A stretch of 64,000 nt of DNA, from assembly GCF_001039355.2 (NCBI RefSeq), contig NW_019776030.1, positions 30,802-94,801 on the forward strand, read 5' to 3'. Positions 50,289 to 61,362 of this stretch are shown in pieces. Every line of letters starts with the position of its first letter. The first letter of the stretch is position 1. A program made the translations under genes and the position numbers. The notes below the pieces were generated by a model that was given only the letters and a program-made list of their open reading frames with translations, ran no database searches and had not been told where the DNA came from. Source of the stretch: Lingula anatina (Eukaryota > Brachiopoda > Lingulata > Lingulida > Lingulidae).

Positions 50289-51967
50289 TTATCGGCTTTA
50301 CTTGAACATGTGCACCCTTCTGTTGGTAAACAAACCACTACACCACTCACAGTCAGTAGCTCCCTCCGCCAGAGGTCTCACATTGCACGACACCTGTGCC
50401 TGGTCCTGAAAAAATGACACTAGTTTACACCCTAGCCTGCTAGTTGACACCAAAATTAACCCTAGCAACACAAGAAATGTCAGGAAAATGGAAAAACTAC
50501 TAATTTTCTCTCATTGTACAACATTCGTCCATTTAGTGGTTTCTGCCAAGCACAACAACGGTGTTGGTGGTCTTAATAGTTTGAATTCAGAAAAGACTGT
50601 ACTGTGTGATGCTTGTCAGTTTTGTTTGATCTTTTTAAAAGAAGTTTGTGAGGTGCCGGTGTGAAAGGAATGGATGACCGCCGTAATGCATGTCCGCGGT
50701 CTCCCATTCCTAGGAAAACATGTCCTAGGACATAATATCCTGGGATGTTAAGTCCAGTGGACACCCATTACTTAGTATTCTAAGTCCTGCCAACTTTATA
50801 ACTTCTTGGTCCTGCAGACAGGTATCGATGTCCTAGTCGGACATATTTTCCCAGCTAGACAAGCAATGGATGTCCTCTGACATTTTCTTATGGAAGATGT
50901 ATTAATGTTAGAAGACTTAAACATGATGTTTAAGACTGTTAACGTTGTTACGCTTCTCATAATTATTTGTATACAGTACATGTACCCCTATAGACACTTT
51001 ATTCGGCTAACTTAAGATATTTTTATAACTTAATATATGGGGTGTTTTCGGCGAAAACTTAAAAATGACTACAAATTAAGATTAGATTTAGAATGGAGAT
51101 AGATTTTCATTTTATTTGCACCATTCACTGCGCCACATTAGTGCCTTAATTTTTGTTAATCCACATACAACTGTATGTCTGGTCTACACAGCCTTGGATT
51201 TTGGCTCGTGCCCCATTTCTAATGTCTGGTCTACAAAACACATTACATTATACATACATGTACGTCTTATGGGGTGTTTTCGGTGAAATGCGAGTATGTG
51301 AAATATATATATAGTATAGTATGGCACTGTCTCGTGATATATACACACTTGTACCGGGGTATGTGGTGAACACTTCTCAATGACGCTCGAGGTGTTCTGG
51401 TACAGGTACATACAGTATATCGCTCGGGTGTCAGTTAATCATTTCACACTTGGCACCTTGGAGATAACTGGAAATTCTTTTGTAACAGGAATTTATACAG
51501 TTGTTGACTGTAAAAGAAACGTGTACAATTGTATGATAAAAAAATTGAATGTGTCTGCTATTGTTCATACATGCATTTCTACTATTAATCTTAACATTGT
51601 TCTGAGCGCAATTCTTGACTTTCATATGATATCTTGTGATATCTGAAATGTTGGCCTCGGTCCCCAAATTTCCCATTTTAATTCTATTTTAGATGAAGGT
51701 AGAAATCATATACTCTTATACACTGTAGAGCGTCCACTTTTTCAATGAAACTCGGCTACGGTCTCGTATTGTCTCAATCGAAAGAAAAATAATTCTAAAA
51801 TAAAATAGCTCATATTAAGCAAATCTTGATGTTTAAATAAAAAAAAATTAAGCATTAAAATTTCACCTCATTTGGTTCGTTGCATATACATGTAGAGAGT
51901 TACGTCGCTATTTGGGGATCCGAACTTTTTCTCTACGTTGTTGGTTATTTCAATTCGTCCAGTCGCC
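50289..51967. other. Intergenic, with a TCC/GGA-periodic repeat
   Basis: No gene seen. 50690-50880 is the periodic repeat listed separately. Near 51035 and 51270 the phrase ATGGGGTGTTTTCGG recurs, and TGTCTGGTCTACA recurs at about 51176 and 51224, so a small local duplication is present. Confidence 0.5.
50690..50880. repeat. Short-period TCC-N-GGA palindromic repeat, copy 1
   Basis: About ten successive short words of the type GTCCTAGGAC, ATCCTGGGAT, GTCCAGTGGAC and GTCCTAGTCGGAC occur, joined by ATAAT-like spacers, about 15-17 bp apart in the first part. A related copy lies in the other orientation at 53205-53370. Confidence 0.5.
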
Positions 51968-51970
51968 TTA

Positions 51971-53102
51971 AGCCTCGGTCACAACCGGCCGTACGGGCTC
52001 TTACGGGCTGTTTGCGTCCAAATTTTGCGGAGAATCTCACGTCCAACTCAAGTCCTTCTTACGCAATTTCGAGTTCGCAGACAGCCCGTAATACCCCCTT
52101 TACACTGGACGGCGTCCTTTCTGCGTCCTTTCTGTGACCATGAAATTTGGAATCGCTGTGTTCTTAATAAGGAGGCACGAGCATTGATTTGGTATCAGAA
52201 TGAATGCTCAATGATCGGCCAGTTGTCGGCACGTAAAGTATTATAATTCTTTAACTCTCAAATGGGGCCTAAATTCTGGACGCAGAAGGGACGCCGTCCA
52301 GTGTAAAGGGGGCTTAAGCACGTACGGATATTTATCCAAAATATTCTACGAATAGCCTGCGAACAGCGAGGTCACAAGCGTAACTTGCTCCCCTCGCACG
52401 GAGTTAGCAAGAGAGACGCGCGTTGTGCAAGACGCACGTCGCAAGCAATGAAGGAGCAAGTGCCCTTTGCGTGTTCAGTAAGGCGCACGCCCTCACAACT
52501 AACGAACAAAGTCGAGAGCACATCGGGAATGCGTCGCACCTGCATCACTCCCACGCCTGGTGTATAAAAGGCGTGCTCACGACGCACGCTCGTGTCTTTA
52601 CAATGAACGTCGACCGTGTAACGTGTACAACAATTTTCAAAATTTTCAAATTTTTGCTCAATTTAGTTTCTAATATGCCTCTAAAAGGCAAGAGAAAGAA
52701 GCTTACATAATAGAAAAAAGGGAGGAGGAAGAAGAAAGAAGAGGAGAACAGGAAGCAAAACTGACGTACGCCGTCAGTGCGTCACCACAAACGTTTGAGG
52801 CAAGTGTGAAGAAAAATTGACGCAAAAGGGCACTACTTTCGCCGTGCGTTGCATTCCCTTCGTAAGTGGTGAGTGTGTGCCACGTACACAGGAAGCAAGA
52901 CAAACTCAAGAAATGAGTACAATTTCCACGGCCATCGCTCCTTGCAGTTAGCGTCCCTGCTTGAAAGGACATCTCATGTGGCCCTTGCGATTCACAAGGC
53001 AGACTTTCCTCTACCTCTACGGCCTCCACGGCCTCTGCAACACCCAAAAATCGCAAGGGACGTACGATTCTGAAATTCATGCGTCCGGTTGTGACCGAGG
53101 CT
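51971..53102. mobile_element. Non-autonomous DNA transposon, 1.13 kb, TTA target duplication
   Basis: A perfect 18-bp terminal inverted repeat, AGCCTCGGTCACAACCGG, lies at 51971-51988 and mirrored at the end (CCGGTTGTGACCGAGGCT, to 53102). TTA flanks both sides (51968-51970, 53103-53105). Inside is a TATAAAAG at about 52563, then an ATG-led stub of about 35 codons and a purine-rich decayed coding-like tail. A smaller element (52092-52314) is nested in it. The 3-bp TWA duplication suggests PIF/Harbinger. No intact transposase. Confidence 0.82.
52092..52314. mobile_element. MITE, 223 bp, nested, TAA target duplication
   Basis: The ends TACCCCCTTTACACTGG and CCAGTGTAAAGGGGGCT are inverted, flanked by TAA (52089-52091, 52315-52317). 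Its inner part (CAATGATCGGCCAGTTGTCG, then GGCACGTAAAGTATTATAAT) is shared with the right end of the giant foldback at about 50170-50230. The two elements are therefore one family. Confidence 0.85.
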
Positions 53103-53204
53103 TTACTCACGACCCTGTGTGGACGCTGCTGCCAACCGACTGTTTATAATAATTGTAAGGACATTAATTATGTAGGATTTTTTGTTGCTGTGTGTATGTG
53201 AAAG

Positions 53205-53370
53205 AAAATTATGTCCGCCAGGGATGTATGTCCAAGCTGCGTAAAAATACAGTTGGAAATCTAGGTCTAGTAAGGACAGTACATCCATAGGAGATTACGT
53301 CCATAGGACATGCTTTCCCAGGAACGGAGGTCTGCAGGACTTTCTTTCCTGCCCGGGGACATGGATTAAT
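53205..53370. repeat. Short-period TCC-N-GGA palindromic repeat, copy 2
   Basis: On the minus strand the words CATGTCCTATGGACGTAAT and CTCCTATGGATGTACTGTCC follow the same plan as 50690-50880. This copy lies just outside the 1.13-kb transposon. Confidence 0.45.
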
Positions 53371-53529
53371 TTCCCACGGCCATGGGGGCATGCATGTTAT
53401 ACTGCCTTCTCAACAAAAAGTACTATCGTCTCAGCAAGAAGTGTTTTTATTTTAAAGTCACGTCGCCCCTATTGCTTTACCCAAACATTTTGTTTTTTTA
53501 ACCCCACCCTTGGGCCCCTGCTTATCAAG

Positions 53530-53765
53530 ACTGTTCTGTCAGGGGATCCTGACCCCTTTCAATTTCTGGAAAAAAAATCACACCAATGGTCCTATGTTAA
53601 TTAGAATTGACTAGCTTAGTTCTAAACCGTACCATGTGGCACCGTTCACCCTCTAAAATACTAAAAATTATCCGGTCCCTTTAGCGGGCCCCGGACCCCA
53701 CACCAAGGGGGCTCGGCTACGCAAATAATCGAACCCCCCTTCAAATAATCCTGGATTCGCCCCTG
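53530..53765 (-). mobile_element. MITE, second copy of the 4096-4361 family
   Basis: On the minus strand it begins CAGGGGCGAATCCAGGATTA and contains TATTTTAGAGGGTGAACGGT, ACATGGTAC, CTAGTCAA and GGACCATTGGTGTGATTTTT in the order of the 4096 element. The far end is worn and the exact boundary is uncertain. Confidence 0.7.
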
Positions 53766-53767
53766 GT

Positions 53768-54330
53768 TTGCAAGAAAGTCTTATGATCTGGCAAATTTGT
53801 AGCAAACTAGCAGCAAATTTGCAAGAACATCTTAAGTTTGCACTTAGTTTGCAGGAAAGTATTCAAGGTCTTGCAGATTTGCAACAAATTTGCTGCAAAT
53901 TAGCAGCAAACAAGTCTAAGACCTCCAGTTTGTCAAAACCTAGTGGCAGATCGGTTCCCTTAGCAAAATTTAAGGCTTCTTGCAAACAGTTGCTGCAAAT
54001 TTGCAGCAAATTTGCAAGAGGAAATTTACCATGTAAATTAAGTCTCTTGCAAATTTGCTGCAAACTCCCCACAAACTTAATCAGCATGACAAAAAGAAAT
54101 CTGTCACAGGTTTCTTGCAAATTTGCTGCAAACTCTCAAGAACAATTCATGCGAATTTGCTGCAAACTCTCCACTACTGTTCTTGCAATTTTGCTGCAAA
54201 CCCTACAGAACTGTTCTTGCGAATGCTCTGCAAACTCTCAAAAAATCATTCTTGCAAATTTGCTGCAAACTCTCCAGAACTGTTCTCGCGAATTTCCGGA
54301 AAAACTCAAAAAAGCAAATCAAAAAACATT
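53768..54330 (+). repeat. TTGCAAATTTGCTGCAAA minisatellite
   Basis: Many imperfect copies of TTGCAAATTTGCTGCAAA occur. From about 54110 there is a regular unit of about 34 bp (CTTGCAAATTTGCTGCAAAC plus CTCTCCAGAACTGTT) repeated about six times. The core GCAAATTTGC is self-complementary. The array has long open frames (197 codons on +) because the units rarely hold stops; the Leu/Cys/Lys/Gln-rich translation looks like a repeat product, not a gene. Confidence 0.75.
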
Positions 54331-54981
54331 CTTCTCCAGTACCGCTATTGCAGTAGACTGACAACTAATATTTAACTCAGTGATTATGCATTTGTTTGTG
54401 CCAGTTTCTTTTTTTAAATTAAATCTCAATCAAGTATGCCATATTTGAAATCATAGAGTAGCAAAATTTTATTACTGTATTTTAGCCATATACGGTAGTA
54501 CAGCTGGCAGAACACATACAGAAAATTATCAAATGAATGAAAAAATAGCACACACAGAATATCAGTAAGAAACGCCATAAACATTTTTCAATATTTCATT
54601 TTAGAAACTTGCACATTTAAATCAAATCAAATCAACATTTGGTAAAGATTGTTCAGATGTCTCCGATATAATGATATGACGTGAATCTGCTTATGCATTT
54701 TATTCATTGGAAAGAACAGTAACCAAGCTATAAAGGATGCTTTAATTTTTAAGAGGATTCAACAACTTTATTTACATCTCCAAGTTTCAGTTTAAAGTAG
54801 TCTGAGTTTAATTATTGGGCCCTTAGTAATATGTCTTAATTCTGTTAATTGGCTTCAATATCTCAAACTTGTTAATGATTCACCGTAATGTATTTTGTGA
54901 GTATATAAGGAGTAGAACTTAGTATAAGAGCTCAGAGTGAGTTTGATCAGTTGAACCGATAGCTAGATTGTCCCTGCTGTC
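54331..54981. other. Intergenic, no gene seen
   Basis: AT-rich, with TATATAAGGAG at about 54902-54912 that could be a + strand TATA element. No product was found for it. Confidence 0.4.
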
Positions 54982-56245
54982 CTAGGAGACTCCAAATCTG
55001 TCAGCCAGAGAAATAAACGTAGAGATCACCACTGTTGTGTCACCTGCTTGAGAAGTCACTGTTGTGTCACCTGCTTGAAATTTTGACTGTGATACAAGCA
55101 CCACATCACATCTGAAAGACAAGGAAAATAAAACTTGACATTTCTTGTAAAATTTGTTGCATTCACAGGTAGTTTGTCAAGTGAGCTTCTAGTAGCAGAT
55201 TTCCTTAATAAATACACCTATATCTATGATTTATGTTGTTAACTAAAACTAATCATAGTTAAAAATACTTTTCCTACCTTTTTAAGGCCCTCTTTGCAGT
55301 GTGAATTTTTGCATTCATAGTGTGGCTAATTGCTGCCCCAGCCATTTTCAAGTTGTTAATACCATACACTGAAAGAAAGAGAATTTTAACAATAAATGAA
55401 GAAAGCACGACTTTATTTATAAAAGTAAATGAGACAGGAGAATTATAATGTTAATCAATAAGAGTTTTAGTTAAAGGGATAACAACACTCATACGAGACA
55501 GCGGGGGAGGGCATGGATATGGAGGTCACAGGGTTGCATATGGTATGGGTGTGGGGAGATATATAGAGGGCACAGAGTTGGAGATGGTGGGAGTGTGAGG
55601 GGGAACAGATGATGCATGAGGCACCTGAAACACTTTCTTCAACTGCTGCATTACAAGCTGGCTCTTTTTTTTTTAATAACATAGAAGATTATAATATTAC
55701 TTGAAGAGGTAAAATAATATTTCAACAAGAAAATCATACTCACTTTTACATGTATATATACTTATACAAAAAAATTTAAAAATGACATATAGAGATATGT
55801 AGTATACTGCATTCAAATTACCACACAATTTTATACTGTACAATACACAAGAAATGAATAATTCTACTAAACAACGTTTTCCATATTACTTGGATACAGG
55901 GAAAGCTTTATTAAATCTGAACTTAAGTGTGTAAAATGTACTTATAAAAGATATGCAACAGCAATTGTGAGTCAATCAACAATACTTCAGTATACTTACA
56001 CTACTACAGGTACCATTGCTGTGGTTGTCCTTTTTATTTGGCTTCTGTGTTAATATTTTAATTTAAAAAATTATTTTATTTTAAAAAACCCCAACAATAA
56101 TTATGGAATTATTAGACATATTAGTTTCACAAAGAAGAGGTAAGTCAGTATGAGGGTGATACACTTGGATTTGTTCAGAAGTTTTTGACACTCACTGAAA
56201 ATATATTTACTCACCTTTCACATTATGTCTTGATGCCGCCCCTGA
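54982..56245 (-). CDS. Tentative mini-exon gene, 3' part
   Basis: Four minus-strand blocks have AG before and GT after (a stop ends the last) and compatible phases: 56245-56215 (31 nt, GTGAGT donor), 55657-55625 (33 nt), 55368-55278 (91 nt) and 55111-54982 (130 nt, TAG). Joined they read SGAASRHNVK, A, CNAAVEESVS, V, then YGINNLKMAGAAISHTMNAK, IHTAKRALK, R, and CDVVLVSQSKFQ onward, without a stop. The 33-nt block could instead be the end of an ORF from an ATG at 55682. No known family is recognised. The last exon contains a 27-nt (nine-codon) direct repeat, QAGDTTV twice. Individual sites could be chance; the agreement of all phases is the main support. Confidence 0.35.
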
Positions 56246-57469
56246 CTGAAACCCAAGATGGATAAATGAAATATCACTTCTTAGGCTTCATGCCTGAATA
56301 ATATGCATGTATAGTTCTGCTGTGCGGGGAGCACTGTTAAGTTTAAAATGGAAGTTAACAGTGGACAGTGAGGGCAGGTTTTTTTTTTTTTTTTTGGGGG
56401 GGGGGGGGGGGGGCATGTTAAAGCCCACTTGAATATCATTTTTGATGATTTTATATGTACTGGAGTCATGTTTTATACAGTGTGTATTGAATAAGTCTCA
56501 TAAAGAAAAGTTTGGCGTAGTCAAACGACATTTTATCAGCCCGGGAGTCACTGGCCCATATGACCGTTATTTTCCCAATTATTAGATAGTAGCCTCGTTT
56601 TCAAATAGGCCCGCTTCGCCCTAAGAAAATATGGCGGGAATCAGAGGCATAGAATAGGGTAAGATTAAAAAGTGATTATAGAATGACTGTAGAGATGTAT
56701 TTAAAAAGACTTGGCAGAACAATATATTATATGCTTAAGTTATATTGTATACACCAAAAGAATGTTGACATATGTATTTCACAGAGTTTTCACTGATTTA
56801 AAAAAAAAAAAAAAAAAAAAAAACTGACCTTGGGAAAATTAATTAAATTATATAATAAGTTAAAATTTAAGAATTGCCCTTTCAAAAGGAATCTGTCTGT
56901 TCATTGGCTAAACAATTATGAATTGTAAATTTGTACTGATTGATAATGAGTAGTGTATACTAATCATTACAATGCATGTTGTAAAAATAAAAATAAAAAA
57001 AAAACAATTAAAATTGTATTTTCAAATAGGCCCGCTTCGCCCTAAGAAAATATGGCGGGAATCAGAGGCATAGAATAGGGTAAGATTAAAAAGTGATTAT
57101 AGAATGAAAAAAATTTTCATTTTAAAATTTTCTGTTGGTTGTATTGCAGATGATATACAAGAAGCTCGAATTTTAAAATAACAAAAGCAACAATAATTAA
57201 TGAAATATAATATTGGTCCTTCATTTGTTGGTAAATTTTATATGTTGATGAAAAAATTAATATGCATGCAAGTTGGTACTCGTATTGTCTAATACACACA
57301 AAAAAACTATTAGCATTGAAAAAAGAACACCCAGGAAAATCTGAGTGATAGTCGGGCCATTCCAGCATATTCTGTTTTTATTTTGCCACTTCTTCCCAGC
57401 ACCAGACTATAATATATTCAATAATCAAATCTGCATATTTTCAATACATTCGTGTTTGTGAGTGCACAG
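56246..57469. other. Gene-free stretch with homopolymer runs
   Basis: T run then G run at about 56381-56413, A run at about 56800-56823, and the exact 89-bp direct repeat listed separately. No gene seen. Confidence 0.6.
56598..57107 (+). repeat. Exact 89-bp direct repeat, 421 bp apart
   Basis: 56598-56686 and 57019-57107 are identical over 89 bp (TTTTCAAATAGGCCCGCTTC at the start, TGATTATAGAATGA at the end). The DNA between them (332 bp, with a poly(A) run) is not repeated. It could be a recent duplication, the footprint of an insertion, or another assembly effect. Confidence 0.85.
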
Positions 57470-57995
57470 AAAAGGGGAAAAAAGTCAAAACGAGACTGGG
57501 TTACTTAAGAATATAAGAAATCCAAACGAGGCTGATGTACGGATATTGCGAGAGCAATTTTTGGACGGCACTAGAGTGTGGTTTGAATCGAGACACTTTC
57601 AGCTGAACAAATGCCCCTTGACATGCTTACTATGGCAAAAAGCTGAATAAATTCCACACATTTTTACGTAAATTCTAAAATCCGGAAAGACCTCTATAAG
57701 TACAAACATGGGCGTTAAAGTTGGACTTGCGTAATTGCTTTCACACATTTTTAATTTCAAACTCACTTTTTTACACAAAAGCGGCTCTGGATCAACTCAA
57801 GGCGCATCTCATCTTATTTGAAATTTATTTTTAAAAATGAAAATATACATAATGATACATTGGATACCTTAATAGCGGAGATATTTCACCCTTTTTGATA
57901 CCCTGTAAATACTCGAAATTTTGGTCAATTCAAAATACGTAGACTTCCGGTTTCTCTAAAGTCCCCCTAGCGGCAGCTCAGTGGCTCCCGGGCTG
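57470..57995 (+). repeat. Dispersed repeat, copy B
   Basis: Counterpart of 1878-2608 without its internal insertion. It ends in ACTTCCGGTTT, CCCCCTAGCGGCAG and CAGTGGCTCCCGGGCTG, 38 bp before the ATG of the tentative gene at 58033. Confidence 0.65.
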
Positions 57996-58032
57996 TTATG
58001 GCGACAACAATCTCCAGAGCTTATTTACGCAC

Positions 58033-60661
58033 ATGCGCATTCTGCACATGCTCAATTGTACCGTTAGAGGGGTACTCTCCATTGAGGCACGTGTTGCTAC
58101 TTATACCATGGGGCGTCACTGCCTGGCCCCATTTTGCCTGATTCATTCTGTTGATGCGCACGATACGATTAAGCTACAAGTTATCTCTCAACTTAAAACT
58201 TCAGTTAAAAAAATTCATCGGCTTTTACTTCTATTAGAACTTTCCAGCAGTTCACTCGAACTGTTGAAGCGTTACAGCACGTTTACAACCTTTTATGACA
58301 GTGACAGATTCTGCACAACTTCAAGCAAGGATCAACCGACTGTTACATTAATGCGGTAAGTTTTATTTTCTCTATCGATTTAGCAGTTGCTGTTGACAAA
58401 AAGTTCGGTACTTTTGTAGTATACCCCCCACCCTGTAACTTTCACTTTTCAAACAGTTTTTTACAGCTTTTTACATCTTCTTGTTCATCTATGTCAAAGC
58501 TGTTTAATTAAATGCTTCTGTAATTACCTGCGGTGTTTTTCTAGTTTTAATCACGTTTAATCCAGCCCACTGAAATGCAATGTGAAAATCTACCATGCAT
58601 CTCATTACCTACTTTTAGTTTCCCACTTCTTTAATATTCATTGTCAGTCGTTTCACTGTTCAGGGTAGATACCAGAACAAGTGCATGTAGAGTATCTTGC
58701 TCACAGTCTGACTTGTACATCGTTATAAACCAACTTAGTCCAAAATGTGTCTGTACATACCGTGTATACCCGTCACCCGCGTCTGTCGTAGCCGTCGCTG
58801 TGCACTTTCAGTGATATAACAATAAATAGAAAGGCATTCGACCTTTTTTCTTCAAATTTACAGATATTTAACACAAGCATGTCGAGTTTGATAATCAGGT
58901 ATGTGGGATATTTTTTTCCAAACGTAATGCTGTTTTCTACTTTTTCAGCATATTTTATCCCCTATTATTAAAATAAAATGAAACCATTTCATCAATTGTC
59001 TTCCAACTCACAGGACTGATAGATTTGAAACATTTTTCTGCGTTTTCGCTTTTATCAGCATAAAGTATATACTAAAAGGTGCTTTAAAATTTGCAGGACT
59101 GATTTAAAGGACTTACACACAGGTGGGGTTTGAAAATTAGCTTGATAGGTTTATGTTGAGGTTATGCTGTTAATGTTGAAGTTATATAATGTTTTTAATA
59201 AGTGTTTCAATTTTTAGGCACGATAACAGTCCCTTGAAATAAACTATTTATGTAAAAGGTTCTTTGACAGTTTCCGCATCTTAATATTTGACAGTTGATT
59301 TTATAAATATGATGGTCAGTTTTTTTCTCGTTTATAGTTTTAACACATGACAAAACTGGAAATAAACTCACATCAGTGCAGTTTGTGTGATTCAGACCTT
59401 TACTGTGTTCAGAATCTCAGCATGGAACATATAGGAGATATAAAATTGTTATATTGATTTTTTCCTATTTAATTTATTTTTAGTTGGTCATATTTTGTGT
59501 TCTAAATGAAATGATAAAAGGGTCATTATACTTACTGGAATCAATTTTTTAGCCAATCATTAAAAATATAAGATACTCCGGGGAGGTTTTGTTGAAGAGT
59601 TTCGTTATGTTAATTCAATATTGGTTGCAGGTTACATGCAGGTAATCAATTTATTTCCTAGCAATATTAATAAAATAACTTTGTTTTCTGTGTAATGGTT
59701 GATAGTGTATGCCTCAGTTTAATGCACCAATTTCCAGTCATAGACTTGTGAGGATTTTTTGTCTATAGCTACTTATATTTGTCTGATCTTACCATCCAAT
59801 ATTTCATCTGCTTGCAGACAGACTTCACCAGGAAATGAGGTTGTGACAGGTACGACAACCTATCACCCTCTATGGTGTGCTATATAATGGTTTTAACTAT
59901 TAAAATAGTGTATGGTTCAGTCAAATGCACCAATTTCCAGGCCATAACGATACATGATAGATAACATGGTTACTGCACCGGAGTATGTTTGCGAAATTTG
60001 AAAAATTGGGTTATCTGAAGAAATCAATACAATTTAAAGACCGTCTGAAGGTGATCACTAAAATTCTATTAATACACTAAAATTCAAGTTTTTGTTTCTG
60101 GTAAATAATGTATGCCTCAACTTAATGCACCAATTTCCAGGCCATAACAATGCTGCACCGCAGTATGTTTGCGAAGTTTGAAAAATTGGGTTATCTCAAG
60201 GACTTAATTCAATTTCATGACCGTCGCAAGGTGATCACAAAGTTCGAGATATAGGTTATCAGATGAAATGTGTCCAATTTATAGACTGACACGAGGTTCC
60301 TCCTCCCGCCTATGTCATTTTGAAGAGACGCAGTGTCTGATGAGCCTGTTTCAGATATGTGCCGGAAGGGCACACGTTCAATATCTTTCCTCCTTCTCAA
60401 TCGATGTGATTACCTTTAGATTTAACTGATATTCGATAAAGGTAATCATTAAAAAAGGTACCCAGTAGGTTTTGCTGAAGAATTACATTATTTTAATTCA
60501 ATATTGGTTGGTTAAGTGCAGGTAATAAGTGTATTTCCCAAGCCATATTAATACACTAAAATTTAAGTTTATATTCATGGTAAATATTGTATACCTCAAC
60601 TTATATGCACCAATTTCCAGGCCATAACGATGTTGCAGCGGAGTATGTTTGCGAAGTTTGA
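58033..60661 (+). CDS. Tentative gene with tandem terminal exons
   Basis: Exon 1 (58033-58355) starts at an ATG (MRILHMLNCTVRGVLSIEAR onward, 107 codons plus two bases) and ends at a perfect GTAAGT. A 32-nt block (59818-59849) lies between a CTTGCAG acceptor and a GTACGA donor, continues the frame (RQTSPGNEVVT) and leaves phase 1. Three alternative last exons follow the acceptor CAATTTCCAG: 59941, 60141 and 60621. The latter two give GHNNAAPQYVCEV and GHNDVAAEYVCEV, then TGA (to 60181 and 60661). No family is recognised and exon 1 looks weakly coding. The exon plan is an inference. Confidence 0.3.
58356..59700. other. No feature beyond the tentative intron
   Basis: AT-rich DNA without ORFs, repeats or RNA genes that I can recognise. 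It is intron 1 if the tentative + strand gene is real. Confidence 0.4.
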
Positions 60662-60900
60662 AAAATTGGGTTATCTCAAGGACTTAATGCAATTTCATTA
60701 CCGTCGCAAAGTGATCACAAAGTTCGAGATATAGGTTATCAGATGAACCTTGTCCAATGTATAGACTGACACGAAGTTCCTCCTCCCGCCTATGTCATTT
60801 TGAAGAGACGCAGTGTCTGATGAGCCTGTTTCAGATATGTGCCGGAAGGGCACACGTTCAGTATCTTTCCTTCCTCTCAATCGATGTGATTGCTGTTAGA
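59590..60900 (+). repeat. Tandem array with a unit of about 480 bp
   Basis: The block AATGCACCAATTTCCAG-GCC, then GTATGTTTGCGAAGTTTGAA and AAATTGGGTTATCT, occurs at 59930, 60130 and 60610, with a partial head near 59720. The two full units (about 60100-60580 and 60580-60900) match to the end of GTGCCGGAAGGGCACACG. The 61- and 60-codon minus-strand ORFs in the units are by-products of this repetition. Confidence 0.8.
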
Positions 60901-61362
60901 TTTTACTAGGGTTATTTTATGTGTAATTGAAGACACGTCTCTCACAACGGTGCTCAACACACAAACGACAGAGGTAAAAGAGACTGAAGAAGATAAATTG
61001 TGCCGGAAATGTGCCGTCACGTGACGGCGAATGCTTTAAGGCATGAACGCGGCAGGATTTTGCACGTGTAACATCGGTGAATGACAGTCTCAGAGATAAA
61101 CAGAAGGCCTACCGGTTCAATCCAGTCCAAAATTTACACGTGGTATTTCCCAGCGATGCAACGTCAACGGTTATTAGTACAATATTGACATCTTCCTCGA
61201 TAAAATCAATTGCTTCCTGATGATGTTCTCTTCGAGATGTGAATGTTATGCTCATCCAGGTAAGCAAATTAAGCTTTGCAACTCATTGCTGTAAGATAAC
61301 TGAGCACAGATAACTATTGGCAGTTAAAGCCAATTTTATCTGTTAACTCGACGTGCAGCGGC
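60901..61362. other. Spacer between tandem array and LINE
   Basis: No gene seen. It contains the perfect palindrome CCGTCACGTGACGG near 61015-61028 with a central CACGTG E-box, of unknown meaning. Confidence 0.5.

Noticed and set aside
53768-54361. 197-codon ORF rich in Leu, Cys, Lys and Gln
   Set aside because: It is the translation of a minisatellite with a unit of about 34 bp; other frames and the other strand are open too.
54830-55080. Possible solo LTR (TATATAAGG, later AATAAA, repeated CACTGTTGTGTCACC)
   Set aside because: No clear TG...CA ends, target duplication or second copy in the window; the stretch also overlaps the tentative minus-strand last exon.
60215-60880. Two similar minus-strand ORFs of about 60 codons
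   Set aside because: They are similar because they lie in two copies of a 480-bp tandem unit; no splice or domain evidence supports coding.
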